Shown in pieces: positions 51,295 to 59,745 of a DNA stretch of 64,000 nucleotides. The notes beneath the pieces were generated by a model. It made no database searches. It saw only the letters and a program-made list of their open reading frames with translations, and was not told the DNA's origin. A program made the position numbers and the translations under genes. Every line of letters begins with the position of its first letter. Position 1 is the stretch's first letter. This DNA comes from Myxococcales bacterium. GTDB taxonomy: Bacteria; Myxococcota; Myxococcia; Myxococcales; JAKAPL01. The stretch is from the NCBI GenBank assembly GCA_021807105.1, contig JAKAPL010000008.1:1-64000 (forward strand), written 5' to 3'.

Positions 51295-52095
51295 ATGAAG
51301 ATCCTCGTGACGGTCAAACGGGTCGAAGACCCCTACCAGGCCATCAAGGTCAAGCCCGACGGGAGCGGCATCATCTCCGACGGGATGAACTACAAGCCGA
51401 ACCCCTTCGACGAGATCGCCGTCGAGGAGGCGTTGCGGCTGCGCGACACGCACCAGGGCGAGGTCGTCGCGGTGACCCTCGGCAACGAGAAGTGCGTCGC
51501 GGAGCTGCGGCAGGCGCTCGCGATGGGCGCGGACCGGGGCATCCACGTGCGCCACGACGGCCCCCTCGACTCGGACGGCGTCGCCCGCGTGCTCGCGAAG
51601 ATCGTCGAGCAGGAGAAGCCGGATCTCATCCTCACGGGCAAGCAGGCGATCGACGACGACCAGAACCAGGCGGGGCAGCTCCTCGCGGAGTACCTCCACC
51701 TGGGCCAGGCGACGTTCGCCTCCAAGAAGGAGAGCCTGGAGTCCGAAGCCGAGAAGGCCAAGAAGCCCGGCCTCACGCTGCTGCCGGGCGGCAAGGCGAT
51801 CGAGGTCGTCCGCGAGGTCGACGGGGGCTTGGAGACCCTCGCTCTCCCGCTGCCGGCGGTCGTCACCTGCGACCTGCGGCTGAACCTGCCCCGCTACGCC
51901 TCGCTGCCGAACATCATGAAGGCGAAGAAGAAGGAAGTGAAGGAGCTGTCGCCCGCCGGACTCGGCGTGGACATGACGCCCAAGGTGACCACGCGCCGGT
52001 TCGCGGCGCCGGCGGCCCGCAAGGGGGGCGTCAAGGTCCCGGACGTGGCGACGCTCGTCGAGAAGCTGCGCCACGAAGCCAAGGTCATCTCTTGA
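51295..52095 (+). CDS. etfB: Electron transfer flavoprotein, beta subunit
   Basis: ETF-beta binds AMP and, with EtfA, takes electrons from acyl-CoA dehydrogenases to the quinone pool. Length (266) and motifs are classical: KILVTVKRVEDPYQAIKV at the start, PFDEIAVEEALRLRD, LILTGKQAIDDDQNQAGQ and LPAVVTCDLRLNLPRYASLPNIMKAKKK, the recognition-loop region. It is the first gene of an etfBA pair split by a 288-bp repeat-filled gap. Confidence 0.95.
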   Translation: MKILVTVKRVEDPYQAIKVKPDGSGIISDGMNYKPNPFDEIAVEEALRLRDTHQGEVVAVTLGNEKCVAELRQALAMGADRGIHVRHDGPLDSDGVARVLAKIVEQEKPDLILTGKQAIDDDQNQAGQLLAEYLHLGQATFASKKESLESEAEKAKKPGLTLLPGGKAIEVVREVDGGLETLALPLPAVVTCDLRLNLPRYASLPNIMKAKKKEVKELSPAGLGVDMTPKVTTRRFAAPAARKGGVKVPDVATLVEKLRHEAKVIS

Positions 52096-52323
52096 TCGGG
52101 GGCCCGTGCGGGCGGCCCTTCGGGCCGTCCTCCGATGCCCCCGCGCCCCGCGCGCTCGCCGGCACAGCCGTCTCGCGCTTTGTGATCGGGGGCCCGTGCG
52201 GGCGGCCCTTCGGGCCGTCCTCCGATGCCCCCGCGCCCCGCGCGCTCGCCGGCACAGCCGTCTCGCGCTTTGTGATCGGGGGCCCGTGCGGGCGGCCCTT
52301 CGGGCCGTCCTCCGAACGCCCCC
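52093..52323 (+). repeat. 90-bp tandem duplication between etfB and etfA
   Basis: Units start at 52093, 52183 and 52273. The first two are identical over 90 bp, and the third matches for about 45 bp (to about 52317) before diverging. Each unit begins with the TGA that serves as the etfB stop in copy 1, and contains a GC-rich hairpin (GGCCC-ttc-GGGCC). The repeats lengthen the intercistronic region to 288 bp. Confidence 0.95.
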
Positions 52324-52383
52324 GCGCCCTCGGTCGGGCTCATCCGCACTTCCTCGGGATTTGAGGAGAAAAAGGAGACCGTG

Positions 52384-53349
52384 ATGAACAACGTCCTCGT
52401 CGTCGCCGAACAACTCGCGGGGGCCCTGCGCAAGGCCTCGCTCCCCGCCGTGAAGGCCGGGCGGGAGCTGGCGGGGAGGACCGGCGGGAGGCTCCACGTC
52501 CTGGTCATGGGCCGGGGCGTCGCCGCCGCGGCCACGGAGATCGCCGCGTACGGTCCCGACGAGGTCGACGTCGTCGAGGACGCGGCGCTCGAACACGGGC
52601 TCGCCGAGCCGGCGGCGCAGGCGGTGGAGCAGGTGGCGCGCGCGCTCGGGGCGGGCTACGTCGTCGCGACGGCCTCCTCGACGGGCAAGGACCTGATGCC
52701 GCGGGTCGCCGCCCGGCTCGGCGCGGGCATGGCGACGGACGTGCTCGGCTTCGTGGGGGACGGCCCGAACCTCGCCTTCCGCCGGCCGATGTGGGCGGGG
52801 GCGGTGATCGCGGAGGTGGAGATCACGACCCCGATCCGGGTCCTCACCGTGAGGGGGACGGAGTTCGGCGCGCCCCCGAAGGCGCCGGCGCCGGCACCGG
52901 TGAAGCCGATCCCGGCGGCGATCGACGCCGCCGCGGTGAAGACCCGGTTCGTCTCCCTGGAGCAGGTCAAGAGCGCGCGACCGGAGCTGACCGAGGCGAA
53001 GGTCATCGTGGCCGGGGGGCGCGGGACGAAGGGCGACTTCAAGCCGGTCGAGGCGCTCGCCGACTCGCTCGGGGCGGCGGTCGGGGCGAGCCGCGCCGCC
53101 TGCGACGCGGGCTGGGTCCCGAACGACTGGCAGGTCGGGCAGACGGGGAAGACCGTGGCGCCCGAGCTCTACATCGCCGCGGGGATCTCCGGGGCCATCC
53201 AGCACCTCGCGGGGATGAAGAACTCGAAGGTCATCGTGGCCATCAACAAGGACCCGGAGGCGCCGATCTTCCAGGTCGCCGACTACGGCCTCGTCGGCGA
53301 CCTCTTCAAGGTCCTGCCCGAGTTGCAAGCCGCGCTCAACAAGGGGTAG
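52384..53349 (+). CDS. etfA: Electron transfer flavoprotein, alpha subunit
   Basis: EtfA carries the FAD of the heterodimer. The 321-residue protein shows the FAD-domain motifs [62 protein letters not shown] and [36 protein letters not shown] site precedes the ATG at 52384; an adjacent GTG at 52381 is less likely. The partner etfB lies upstream. Confidence 0.95.
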   Translation: MNNVLVVAEQLAGALRKASLPAVKAGRELAGRTGGRLHVLVMGRGVAAAATEIAAYGPDEVDVVEDAALEHGLAEPAAQAVEQVARALGAGYVVATASSTGKDLMPRVAARLGAGMATDVLGFVGDGPNLAFRRPMWAGAVIAEVEITTPIRVLTVRGTEFGAPPKAPAPAPVKPIPAAIDAAAVKTRFVSLEQVKSARPELTEAKVIVAGGRGTKGDFKPVEALADSLGAAVGASRAACDAGWVPNDWQVGQTGKTVAPELYIAAGISGAIQHLAGMKNSKVIVAINKDPEAPIFQVADYGLVGDLFKVLPELQAALNKG

Positions 53350-53526
53350 GGCGGCGGGGCTCCTCGCGCCGTCCACCCCCCAAAGGGGATGAACGTTACG
53401 AGGCGTCGCGGCCACGGTAGGGACCGGCGAGTCCCGCCATGACCCATGCCGCGCGAAGAATGAGCGATGGTCCCACGAGAAACGAGGCTTGACGGGGCGC
53501 GGCAAGAGCGAGGGCTCCCCGTGCTC

Positions 53527-53550
53527 CCGGACCGCCGTGATTCGGTCCGG
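53527..53550 (+). terminator. Hairpin downstream of etfA
   Basis: CCGGACCG (53527-53534) pairs perfectly with CGGTCCGG (53543-53550) across an 8-nt loop. There is no U-tract, so intrinsic termination is only possible. It lies about 180 bp after etfA and 60 bp before the next promoter. Confidence 0.4.
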
Positions 53551-53612
53551 ACGTCGCGGCGCGGTCCGCCGGTGGGCCGCGCCGGGCCGCCGCCTCCGCG
53601 GAGCGCGCCGTG

Positions 53613-53642
53613 TTGACAGTCATGACCCGTGACGCCCAGAAT
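53613..53642 (+). promoter_or_regulatory. Promoter of the RiPP-like cluster
   Basis: A perfect TTGACA (53613-53618) is followed after 18 bp by CAGAAT (53637-53642). The start site would be about 53649-53650, coinciding with the ATG chosen for the PqqD-like gene, so its mRNA may be leaderless. Confidence 0.5.
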
Positions 53643-53649
53643 GGCTCCC

Positions 53650-53952
53650 ATGGATGAACTGCTGTCGCTCTTCCCCGCCCCGGCCGAGGGGGTGGCGTCG
53701 CGGGTCGTCGACGGGCTCGCGGTCGCGGTCACGCCGGAGGACAGCACCCTCCACACCTTCGAGAACGAGGTGGCGACGGAGATCTGGCGGCTCGCCGACG
53801 GGAGGCGGCCGGTGAGCGAGATCGTCGACGGCATCACCGCGGCGTTCGAGGTGGACCGCGCGCGGGCCGAGGAGGATGTCCTGCGGTTCGTGCGGCTTCT
53901 GCGCGAGCGCGGGCTGGTGGAGTTTTCCCCGGAGGCGCGGCCGAGCCGCTAG
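53650..53952 (+). CDS. PqqD-family peptide-recognition (RRE) protein
   Basis: PqqD-like proteins are small winged-helix modules that bind leader peptides and hand them to modifying enzymes. This one is 100 residues from the ATG at 53650 (ATG 53641 and GTG 53629 are alternatives). It has the beta-strand opening VVDGLAVAVTPEDSTLHTFENEVATEIWRLA, where N-E-V-A-x-x-I-W is the family hallmark, then VSEIVDGITAAFEVDRARAEEDVLRFVRLLRERGLV. It is the first gene of the cluster that includes the radical SAM enzyme and the short peptide. Confidence 0.85.
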   Translation: MDELLSLFPAPAEGVASRVVDGLAVAVTPEDSTLHTFENEVATEIWRLADGRRPVSEIVDGITAAFEVDRARAEEDVLRFVRLLRERGLVEFSPEARPSR

Positions 53953-54000
53953 GCGCGGCGGCCCGATCGGGGAACGGACCTATCAAGGACTGGAGAGGCA

Positions 54001-57000
54001 ATGGCACGCACGATGACGGGAAAGATGGGGATGGGGATCCTGGGCGCGGCGCTGCTCTCGGCCTGCCCGCAGAAGCCCGCTCCTCCCAAGCCCTCGATCG
54101 GCTTCGCGTCCCCGACGGCCGGAGCGACGCTCCACGCCTCGGACAGCACCGGCTCCCCCCCGGCCGGGGCCATCTCGATCCCGGTGAAGCTCACCACGAC
54201 GAACGCCGCGGTCGGGTCCGGCGTGACGCTGACGGTCGACGGCGCGGCCGCGGCGCAGACGACCGTGCAGAGCGGCGGGGCGGCGAGCCTCGCAGGCGTC
54301 ATCCTCACCGGGTCCGCCGCGGGTACGGCGCACACGCTCCAGGCGAGCGTCCTCGATTCGGGCGGGAACGGGAGCGCGCAGGCGAGCATCCAGGTGACGG
54401 TGGTCCTGCCGCCGGCCACCTGCGCCATCCAGAGCCTCACCCCGACGTCCGGGACCATCTTCAACGAGACCGGCCTGACCGTCGCCGGCCAGACGACGAT
54501 CAAGGACGAGGATCCGACGCGGGCCGGGATGCAGGCGAAGATCGTCGCGACGACGACCTGCACCGACGGCAGCTCCGCCTCCTTGTTCGCGGGGTCGCAG
54601 CTGCTCGCGACCGCGACCGTCCTCGGGGGGCAGGTCGTCTTCGACGAGGTGACGCTGCCGGACACCCCCATCCAGGCGCTGTCGGACAAGAGCCAACAGC
54701 TTCAGATCTCCGTCGCGATCGAGGCCGCGGGCGGGACCGCCACCCTGACCGCGTCCTACGTCGTCGACTCGAACGTGCCGACGGCCGTGATCGTCTCCCC
54801 GGTCGACGGCGCGGCCTTCACCGCGGCCGACGACGTGGATCCGAGCACGCCGGGCGTGCAGCGGGTCATCTCCGGCACGACCAGCGGGTTCAAGGAGCTC
54901 TCCGCCAACATCCCCGTGTCGTTCTCCATCGTCCCCGCCGCCGGCCTTGCCGCCCAGAACCCCTACCTGGTGGACGCCAACGGCGGGCCGGCGACCCTCA
55001 AGGCGAGCGACGGCAGCTTCCAGATCTGGATCACGCTCAACGACGGACAGGACCCGCTGGTCTTCTGGGCGGAGACCGCGACCGGGAACGTCGTGACGAG
55101 CCCGATCGTGACGGTCAGCTCGAGCGCGACCCCGACGCTCGCCATCACCGACCCGCACGACGGGCAGCTCCTGACGCAATCCGATGACGTGAAGCCGGAC
55201 CAGCCCGGGCTCCAGTACGAGATGTTCCTCTCGACGACCGCCGCGGCCGGGAGCACGATCACCGTCTGCAGCACGGTCGCCCCGCCGGGCGGCAGCCCCA
55301 CGGCGTGCCCCCTCTCCTGCGCGGGCTTTTCCGGGGGCTTCGTCGTCGGGACCGCGCCCGCGGCCGGCGCCCAGACGCCGCTCGCCTTCGCGACCTTCGG
55401 GGACGGCGACCAGACCCTGATCGCCGGGGTGACGGACCCGGGCGGGTCGGCCTGCTCCGCGCCGGTCGCGATCTCGGTCCACGCGACGCGGCCCGCCGTC
55501 ACGCAGCTCTCCTTCGAGGGGGCGTACGTGGATTCCGACGGCGGCCTCTGGCTCAACGCCGCCAACGTGAGCCCCGACGGCGGGGGCGCCTCTTCGGTGG
55601 CTCGGGTGATCCTCGATCCGGCGGGGGAGTTCCTCCTGCCGGACGGGGGGGCGTCGCTGGTGACCCTGGCGAACGAGCAGTCCGGGCAGACGCTCGCGAC
55701 CGCGCCCGTCGGGGAGGGCGACGCGGGGCCGGAGGCGGACATCCCCGTGACGCTCGCGGACGGCCCCTATGCCTTGCGGGCGATGGTGACCGACATCTGG
55801 GGCAACGCGAGCCAGCCCAAGGATCCGGCGGCGAACGCGCAGCTCGTCGTCAAGACGAGTCTCCCCTCCTGCACGCTCACCGGGCCGAACGGCCCGTACT
55901 GGAACGTGGCCGACGACGGCAGGAGCCAGACGGGGGACGTGACGATCCCGGTGACCCTGGCCGCGGCCAACGCGACCGCGCAGGATGTCGCCGGCGCGGC
56001 CGTCCCGGGTTCGCTCGTCGTGGCGGTCAACGCCGACGCGGGGACGCCGATCCCGGTGACCGGCAGCCTCGTCAGCGCGCCCACGGCCGCGCCGCAAGGG
56101 CCGGACGCGATCACCGCGACCCTCTCCGATCCCGCGGGCAACGGTCCCGTCGCCTGCACGCCGGCGGGCGGCCTCGCCCTCACCGTGGCCACGGTGGCGC
56201 CCACCATCTCCCTCTCGGCGGGGACGCCCTCCGGCCGGGCCCTGCCGCTGACGATCACCACGACCGAGGCCGAGGCGGGCCTGCCGATCGCGATCTTCGT
56301 CAACTCCCTGACCTGGCCCACCACGGCGAAGGTCGGCGCCTCGAACACGACGAGCGTCACGCTCGAGGGGCTGCCCAACGGCCGCGACGCGATCACCGCC
56401 TCGGTGACGGACCTCGCGGGGAACGTCGCGATGAGCGGCGCGGTGAACGTGACCATCAGCGCCGCGGGATGCTCGGTGATCGTCGAGAGCCCGTCGGAGA
56501 ACCCGATCCTCTTCAACGGCACCGGAGCCCTCGGGACCGTGTCGGGCGATCGGATCCTCGCGCAGGTCACGGTGAACACGCCGGATTGCAAGGGGCAGAC
56601 CCTGTACCTGACGAACACGCCCCAGGGGGGCGGCCCCACGACGACGCAGCTCGTCTCCGACCCGAACAGCGGCAACGCGATCTTCACGCTGTCGCTCGCC
56701 GACGGCGCCAGCGGCCAGTTGTACGCGTCGAGCTGCCCGCAGGCGACCCAGAACTGCAACGGGAGCTGCACCTGCACGCCGGCCATCCCGTACGAAACCA
56801 AGCTCACGGCCCCCAGCCTCACGGTCCCCACGCCGGCCTCGACCTCGCTGTCGATCGTCGCCTACTCGGGCAACCCGACCGCCGGGCAGACGATCGGCGG
56901 GGCGCTCGTCGTGGCCAACGCCGCCGATGACACGGCGGCCGCCCACGCGGCGTTCGGCGGGACGGTGTCGGGGCTCGGCCCGCAGAACGGGACCGGGAAC

Positions 57001-58869
57001 CTGGGGAGCGCGAGCCTCCACCTCGCCTTCGCCGGGGTGACGACCGCTGACCCGCCGTCGCAGTCGCTCGTCGCCGATCCTACGCCGGTCTCTTTCCCCG
57101 ATGTCCACCTCCCGCCGCACGCGGCCGGGACGGTGACGCTGACCGTGACCGACAACGCCGGGAACCCGTCCACGGCCGTCTGGACGGTCAAGACCGACGT
57201 GGTGCCGCCGGCGGCGCCCTCGCCGTCCGCGAAGATCGCGACCGCGCAGGACGCCCGGACCGGCACCGTGACCCTCGGCTGGACCGCGCCGGCCGACGAC
57301 GGCACGGACGCGACGAGCGGTCCGGTGACCTCGTACGATCTCCGCTGGTCCACGACCGTGGACCCGGCGACCGACGCGCAGTTCTTCGGCGGCGGGATGA
57401 CCGCCGACACCGGCATCGGCTCGCTGACCGTCCAGGCGCCCGGGCAATCGCAGACGTACGCCCTCGGCGGCCTGCCGCCCCTCAACACGTACTACGTCGC
57501 CCTGCGCGCGGTCGACGCCGTGGGGAACCGGTCGCCGCTCACGGTCAACACCGTCACGAACCTCTGGAACAGCGTCACCCTGACCGGCCCGAGCGGCTCG
57601 AACCTGGGCTACTCGATGGCGAGCGGCGACTTCAACGGGGACGGGAGGATCGACCTCGCGATCGGCGGCCCCAACTTCGGCGGCGGGGCGGGCGGGGCCT
57701 ACGTCGTCTACGGGGTGAGCGATCTCTCGACGCTCGGGAACGGCTCCCTCGTCGCCGTCTCCAACGACTCGGCCGGCGACCTGATGGGCTATGACCTGGC
57801 GGTCGGCGACCTCGACGGCGACGGCTACGCCGACCTCGCGGTGGGCTCTCCGAGCTGGAGCGGCAGCCGCGGTCGGGTGGACATCTACTTCGGCAGCGCG
57901 ACCGGGTTGCCGGCGGCGCCGTCCGTCGAGATCCAGGGCACGGTGGGCACGAACGGCAAGTTCGGTCGCGCCGTCAAGATCGTGGGAGCCATCAACAAGG
58001 CGGAGAACAACGGCACCCCGCAGCCGGCGTTGTTCATCGGCGCGCCGCTGGAGGGCAACGGGACGGGCTACCTCTTCTTCGGCCGTACCAAGACGCAGTG
58101 GGCGGCGCTCGGCTCCTCGCCCCTGCCGACCTCCGCGGCGGACCTGGCCCTCTCCGGCCCCGCCGGCAGCGACTTCGGCTTCCGCTGGGCCGCGGCCGGC
58201 ATCGGCGACATCAACGGCGACGGCTACCCCGACTTCATCCTCCCCGATTCGCCCATGAGCACGGTGTACGGCTTCTCCGGCAGGGCGGTCACGGCGCTCG
58301 CCGCCGCGGGCAAGACCGCGACCGTAGCCCAGAACACCCTGTTCACCGAGCAGGACCCGGCGGGCGGCGGCGCGTGCGCCGACACCGGAACGTACGACTG
58401 CTTCGGGATGACGGCGGTCGGCGGGCTCTCGTTCACCGGCGGATCGACCCCGGACGTCGTCGTCTCGTCGATCCTCACCGCCGGAGACGTCGACAAGGTC
58501 TACCTCTTCTCGACCTCGGGGGGCACGATCAACGGGACGCCGGTGACTACGTTGACGGGATCCGGCGGCACCTTCGGCTGGGCGCTCGCCGCCGCGGACG
58601 TGAATGGAGACGGACGGCCTGATCTCCTCGTGGGGACGAACGGGACCCATACCCCCCAGGCGTTCCTCTACCTGGATCGGGCGAGCGCACCCTATCTCGG
58701 CCCGTCGCCCGACGCCGTGATCCAGGGGGCCACCGCGCCCTTCGGCTTCAGCCTGGCGGCCGGTTCCTTCAACGGCCAGCAGTGGACGGCGGGGCCCGAC
58801 GCGGCCACGGGGCTTCCCGACATCGCCGCCGGCGCCCCGCTGGCCAACACGGTGACGATCGATTACTAG
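54001..58869 (+). CDS. 1622-residue lipoprotein with Ig-like, FnIII and FG-GAP domains
   Basis: A lipoprotein signal ends LLSAC at residue 22. Most of the length (about 30-1060) is a string of Ig-like beta domains, with repeated phrases on the pattern ITASVTDLAGN and VTDNAGNPS. Residues about 1065-1185 look like a fibronectin type III domain. The last 430 residues hold FG-GAP (integrin-alpha-like) propeller repeats with DFNGDGRIDLAIG, DLDGDGYADLAVG, DINGDGYPDF and DVNGDGRPDLL calcium loops. It starts 48 bp after the PqqD-like gene and ends 28 bp before the short peptide gene, so it belongs to the same operon. It could be the surface target or carrier of the cluster product. Its stop codon is followed by a repeat-end fragment. 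Confidence 0.85.
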   Translation: MARTMTGKMGMGILGAALLSACPQKPAPPKPSIGFASPTAGATLHASDSTGSPPAGAISIPVKLTTTNAAVGSGVTLTVDGAAAAQTTVQSGGAASLAGVILTGSAAGTAHTLQASVLDSGGNGSAQASIQVTVVLPPATCAIQSLTPTSGTIFNETGLTVAGQTTIKDEDPTRAGMQAKIVATTTCTDGSSASLFAGSQLLATATVLGGQVVFDEVTLPDTPIQALSDKSQQLQISVAIEAAGGTATLTASYVVDSNVPTAVIVSPVDGAAFTAADDVDPSTPGVQRVISGTTSGFKELSANIPVSFSIVPAAGLAAQNPYLVDANGGPATLKASDGSFQIWITLNDGQDPLVFWAETATGNVVTSPIVTVSSSATPTLAITDPHDGQLLTQSDDVKPDQPGLQYEMFLSTTAAAGSTITVCSTVAPPGGSPTACPLSCAGFSGGFVVGTAPAAGAQTPLAFATFGDGDQTLIAGVTDPGGSACSAPVAISVHATRPAVTQLSFEGAYVDSDGGLWLNAANVSPDGGGASSVARVILDPAGEFLLPDGGASLVTLANEQSGQTLATAPVGEGDAGPEADIPVTLADGPYALRAMVTDIWGNASQPKDPAANAQLVVKTSLPSCTLTGPNGPYWNVADDGRSQTGDVTIPVTLAAANATAQDVAGAAVPGSLVVAVNADAGTPIPVTGSLVSAPTAAPQGPDAITATLSDPAGNGPVACTPAGGLALTVATVAPTISLSAGTPSGRALPLTITTTEAEAGLPIAIFVNSLTWPTTAKVGASNTTSVTLEGLPNGRDAITASVTDLAGNVAMSGAVNVTISAAGCSVIVESPSENPILFNGTGALGTVSGDRILAQVTVNTPDCKGQTLYLTNTPQGGGPTTTQLVSDPNSGNAIFTLSLADGASGQLYASSCPQATQNCNGSCTCTPAIPYETKLTAPSLTVPTPASTSLSIVAYSGNPTAGQTIGGALVVANAADDTAAAHAAFGGTVSGLGPQNGTGNLGSASLHLAFAGVTTADPPSQSLVADPTPVSFPDVHLPPHAAGTVTLTVTDNAGNPSTAVWTVKTDVVPPAAPSPSAKIATAQDARTGTVTLGWTAPADDGTDATSGPVTSYDLRWSTTVDPATDAQFFGGGMTADTGIGSLTVQAPGQSQTYALGGLPPLNTYYVALRAVDAVGNRSPLTVNTVTNLWNSVTLTGPSGSNLGYSMASGDFNGDGRIDLAIGGPNFGGGAGGAYVVYGVSDLSTLGNGSLVAVSNDSAGDLMGYDLAVGDLDGDGYADLAVGSPSWSGSRGRVDIYFGSATGLPAAPSVEIQGTVGTNGKFGRAVKIVGAINKAENNGTPQPALFIGAPLEGNGTGYLFFGRTKTQWAALGSSPLPTSAADLALSGPAGSDFGFRWAAAGIGDINGDGYPDFILPDSPMSTVYGFSGRAVTALAAAGKTATVAQNTLFTEQDPAGGGACADTGTYDCFGMTAVGGLSFTGGSTPDVVVSSILTAGDVDKVYLFSTSGGTINGTPVTTLTGSGGTFGWALAAADVNGDGRPDLLVGTNGTHTPQAFLYLDRASAPYLGPSPDAVIQGATAPFGFSLAAGSFNGQQWTAGPDAATGLPDIAAGAPLANTVTIDY

Positions 58870-58886
58870 GACACCACTCTCCTAGG
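58869..58886 (+). repeat. Family-1 repeat end next to the peptide gene
   Basis: The sequence ggacaccactctcctag, immediately after the lipoprotein stop, matches the family-1 terminus ggacaccagtctcctag. Its palindromic end ctcctaggag also supplies the GGAGGG ribosome site of the 41-residue peptide. Confidence 0.65.
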
Positions 58887-58897
58887 AGGGTTTCACG

Positions 58898-59023
58898 ATG
58901 GAAAAGCGACCCTACGAAGCTCCACGGTTGACCTCCGAGAAGGTCTTCATCCCGATGCTCAACGCCGCGACCAGCACGCTCGCCGGGTACGGCGCCTTCA
59001 AGCGCCCGCCGCCGAAGCATTGA
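58898..59023 (+). CDS. 41-residue putative RiPP precursor peptide
   Basis: The peptide begins MEKRPYEAPRLTSEK. Y6-x-x-P9-x-L11 matches the YxxPxL leader motif that PqqD-type recognition domains bind in lasso and related RiPP precursors. The remaining residues (hydrophobic VFIPML, then NAATSTLAGYGAFKR and a PPPKH tail) would be the core. The ATG at 58898 follows a strong GGAGGG site. Its TGA overlaps the TTG of the next gene (ttga). No family match is known to me. The case rests on the motif, size and setting. Confidence 0.7.
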   Translation: MEKRPYEAPRLTSEKVFIPMLNAATSTLAGYGAFKRPPPKH

Positions 59024-59745
59024 ACCTGGCCGCGGCGATCGAGATCGGGGGGCGCCGGATCGAGATACGGACCGGCGACGAGCGCCTGCGTGAGTTGGCC
59101 GTCGCGTTCGCGAGCTATCCCTCGCTGCGCGCCGAGGGGAGCCGCCCCCCGGACGTCCAGCTCCTCCTGTCGCACGCCGAGCGCATGCGCTGGGATCCGG
59201 GCCCGCACCCGTCCGGGGCCTGTCCTCCCGAGCCGCTTGCGCTCTGGATCCTCCTCCGGTCGGCCATCGCCCGCGCCCTCGCGCCGGAGGGAGCCGTGCT
59301 CCACTCGGCCGCGGCGGCCATCGACGGCCGCGCGCTGCTCTTTCTCGCACCGCCTGGCGGCGGCAAGACCACGATCATCGACCTGCTCGAACCGGACGCC
59401 GAGCTGATCGGAGACGAGCTCGTCGCGGTGACACCCGACCCGGCGCGCGGCGGCTTCCGGGTGCAAGGGACTCCCTGCTGGAGCGGCCGTTTCCGCGAGG
59501 GAGCCGCCGGCAGCTTCCCCGTGTCGGCGATCTGCTTTTTGCGCAAGGGGGCGCTCGACCTCGCCCCGCTGCCGCGCCCAGCCGCGCTGCGCGAGCTGCT
59601 GCCCCAATGCTATCTCACCGACCGGCCGCGGGCCGCGGTCGAGACCCTCGACTTCGCGACCGCCTTGCTCGCGCGGACGCCTGCGTACGCTCTGACCTTC
59701 CCTCTCGGCGCGAGCCTCGCGCCGTGGCTTCGCCGGCGGTGGTAG
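59020..59745 (+). CDS. HPr-kinase-like P-loop protein
   Basis: The 241-residue protein has a Walker A motif with Lys116 (FLAPPGGGKTTIIDLL) followed by AELIGDELVAVTPD, the arrangement of HPr kinase C-terminal-like domains. Relatives occur in lasso and other RiPP clusters, where some phosphorylate the peptide. The PTS-type HPr substrate loop is not apparent. The TTG start at 59020 overlaps the peptide stop, coupling its translation to the peptide. It ends exactly where the radical SAM gene begins. Confidence 0.75.
   Translation: MNLAAAIEIGGRRIEIRTGDERLRELAVAFASYPSLRAEGSRPPDVQLLLSHAERMRWDPGPHPSGACPPEPLALWILLRSAIARALAPEGAVLHSAAAAIDGRALLFLAPPGGGKTTIIDLLEPDAELIGDELVAVTPDPARGGFRVQGTPCWSGRFREGAAGSFPVSAICFLRKGALDLAPLPRPAALRELLPQCYLTDRPRAAVETLDFATALLARTPAYALTFPLGASLAPWLRRRW

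Noticed and set aside
53983-58650. A 1555-codon minus-strand frame opposite the FG-GAP lipoprotein
   Set aside because: Same cause: the opposite strand carries a signal peptide and clear domain repeats, while this frame is Arg/Gly-rich shadow sequence.
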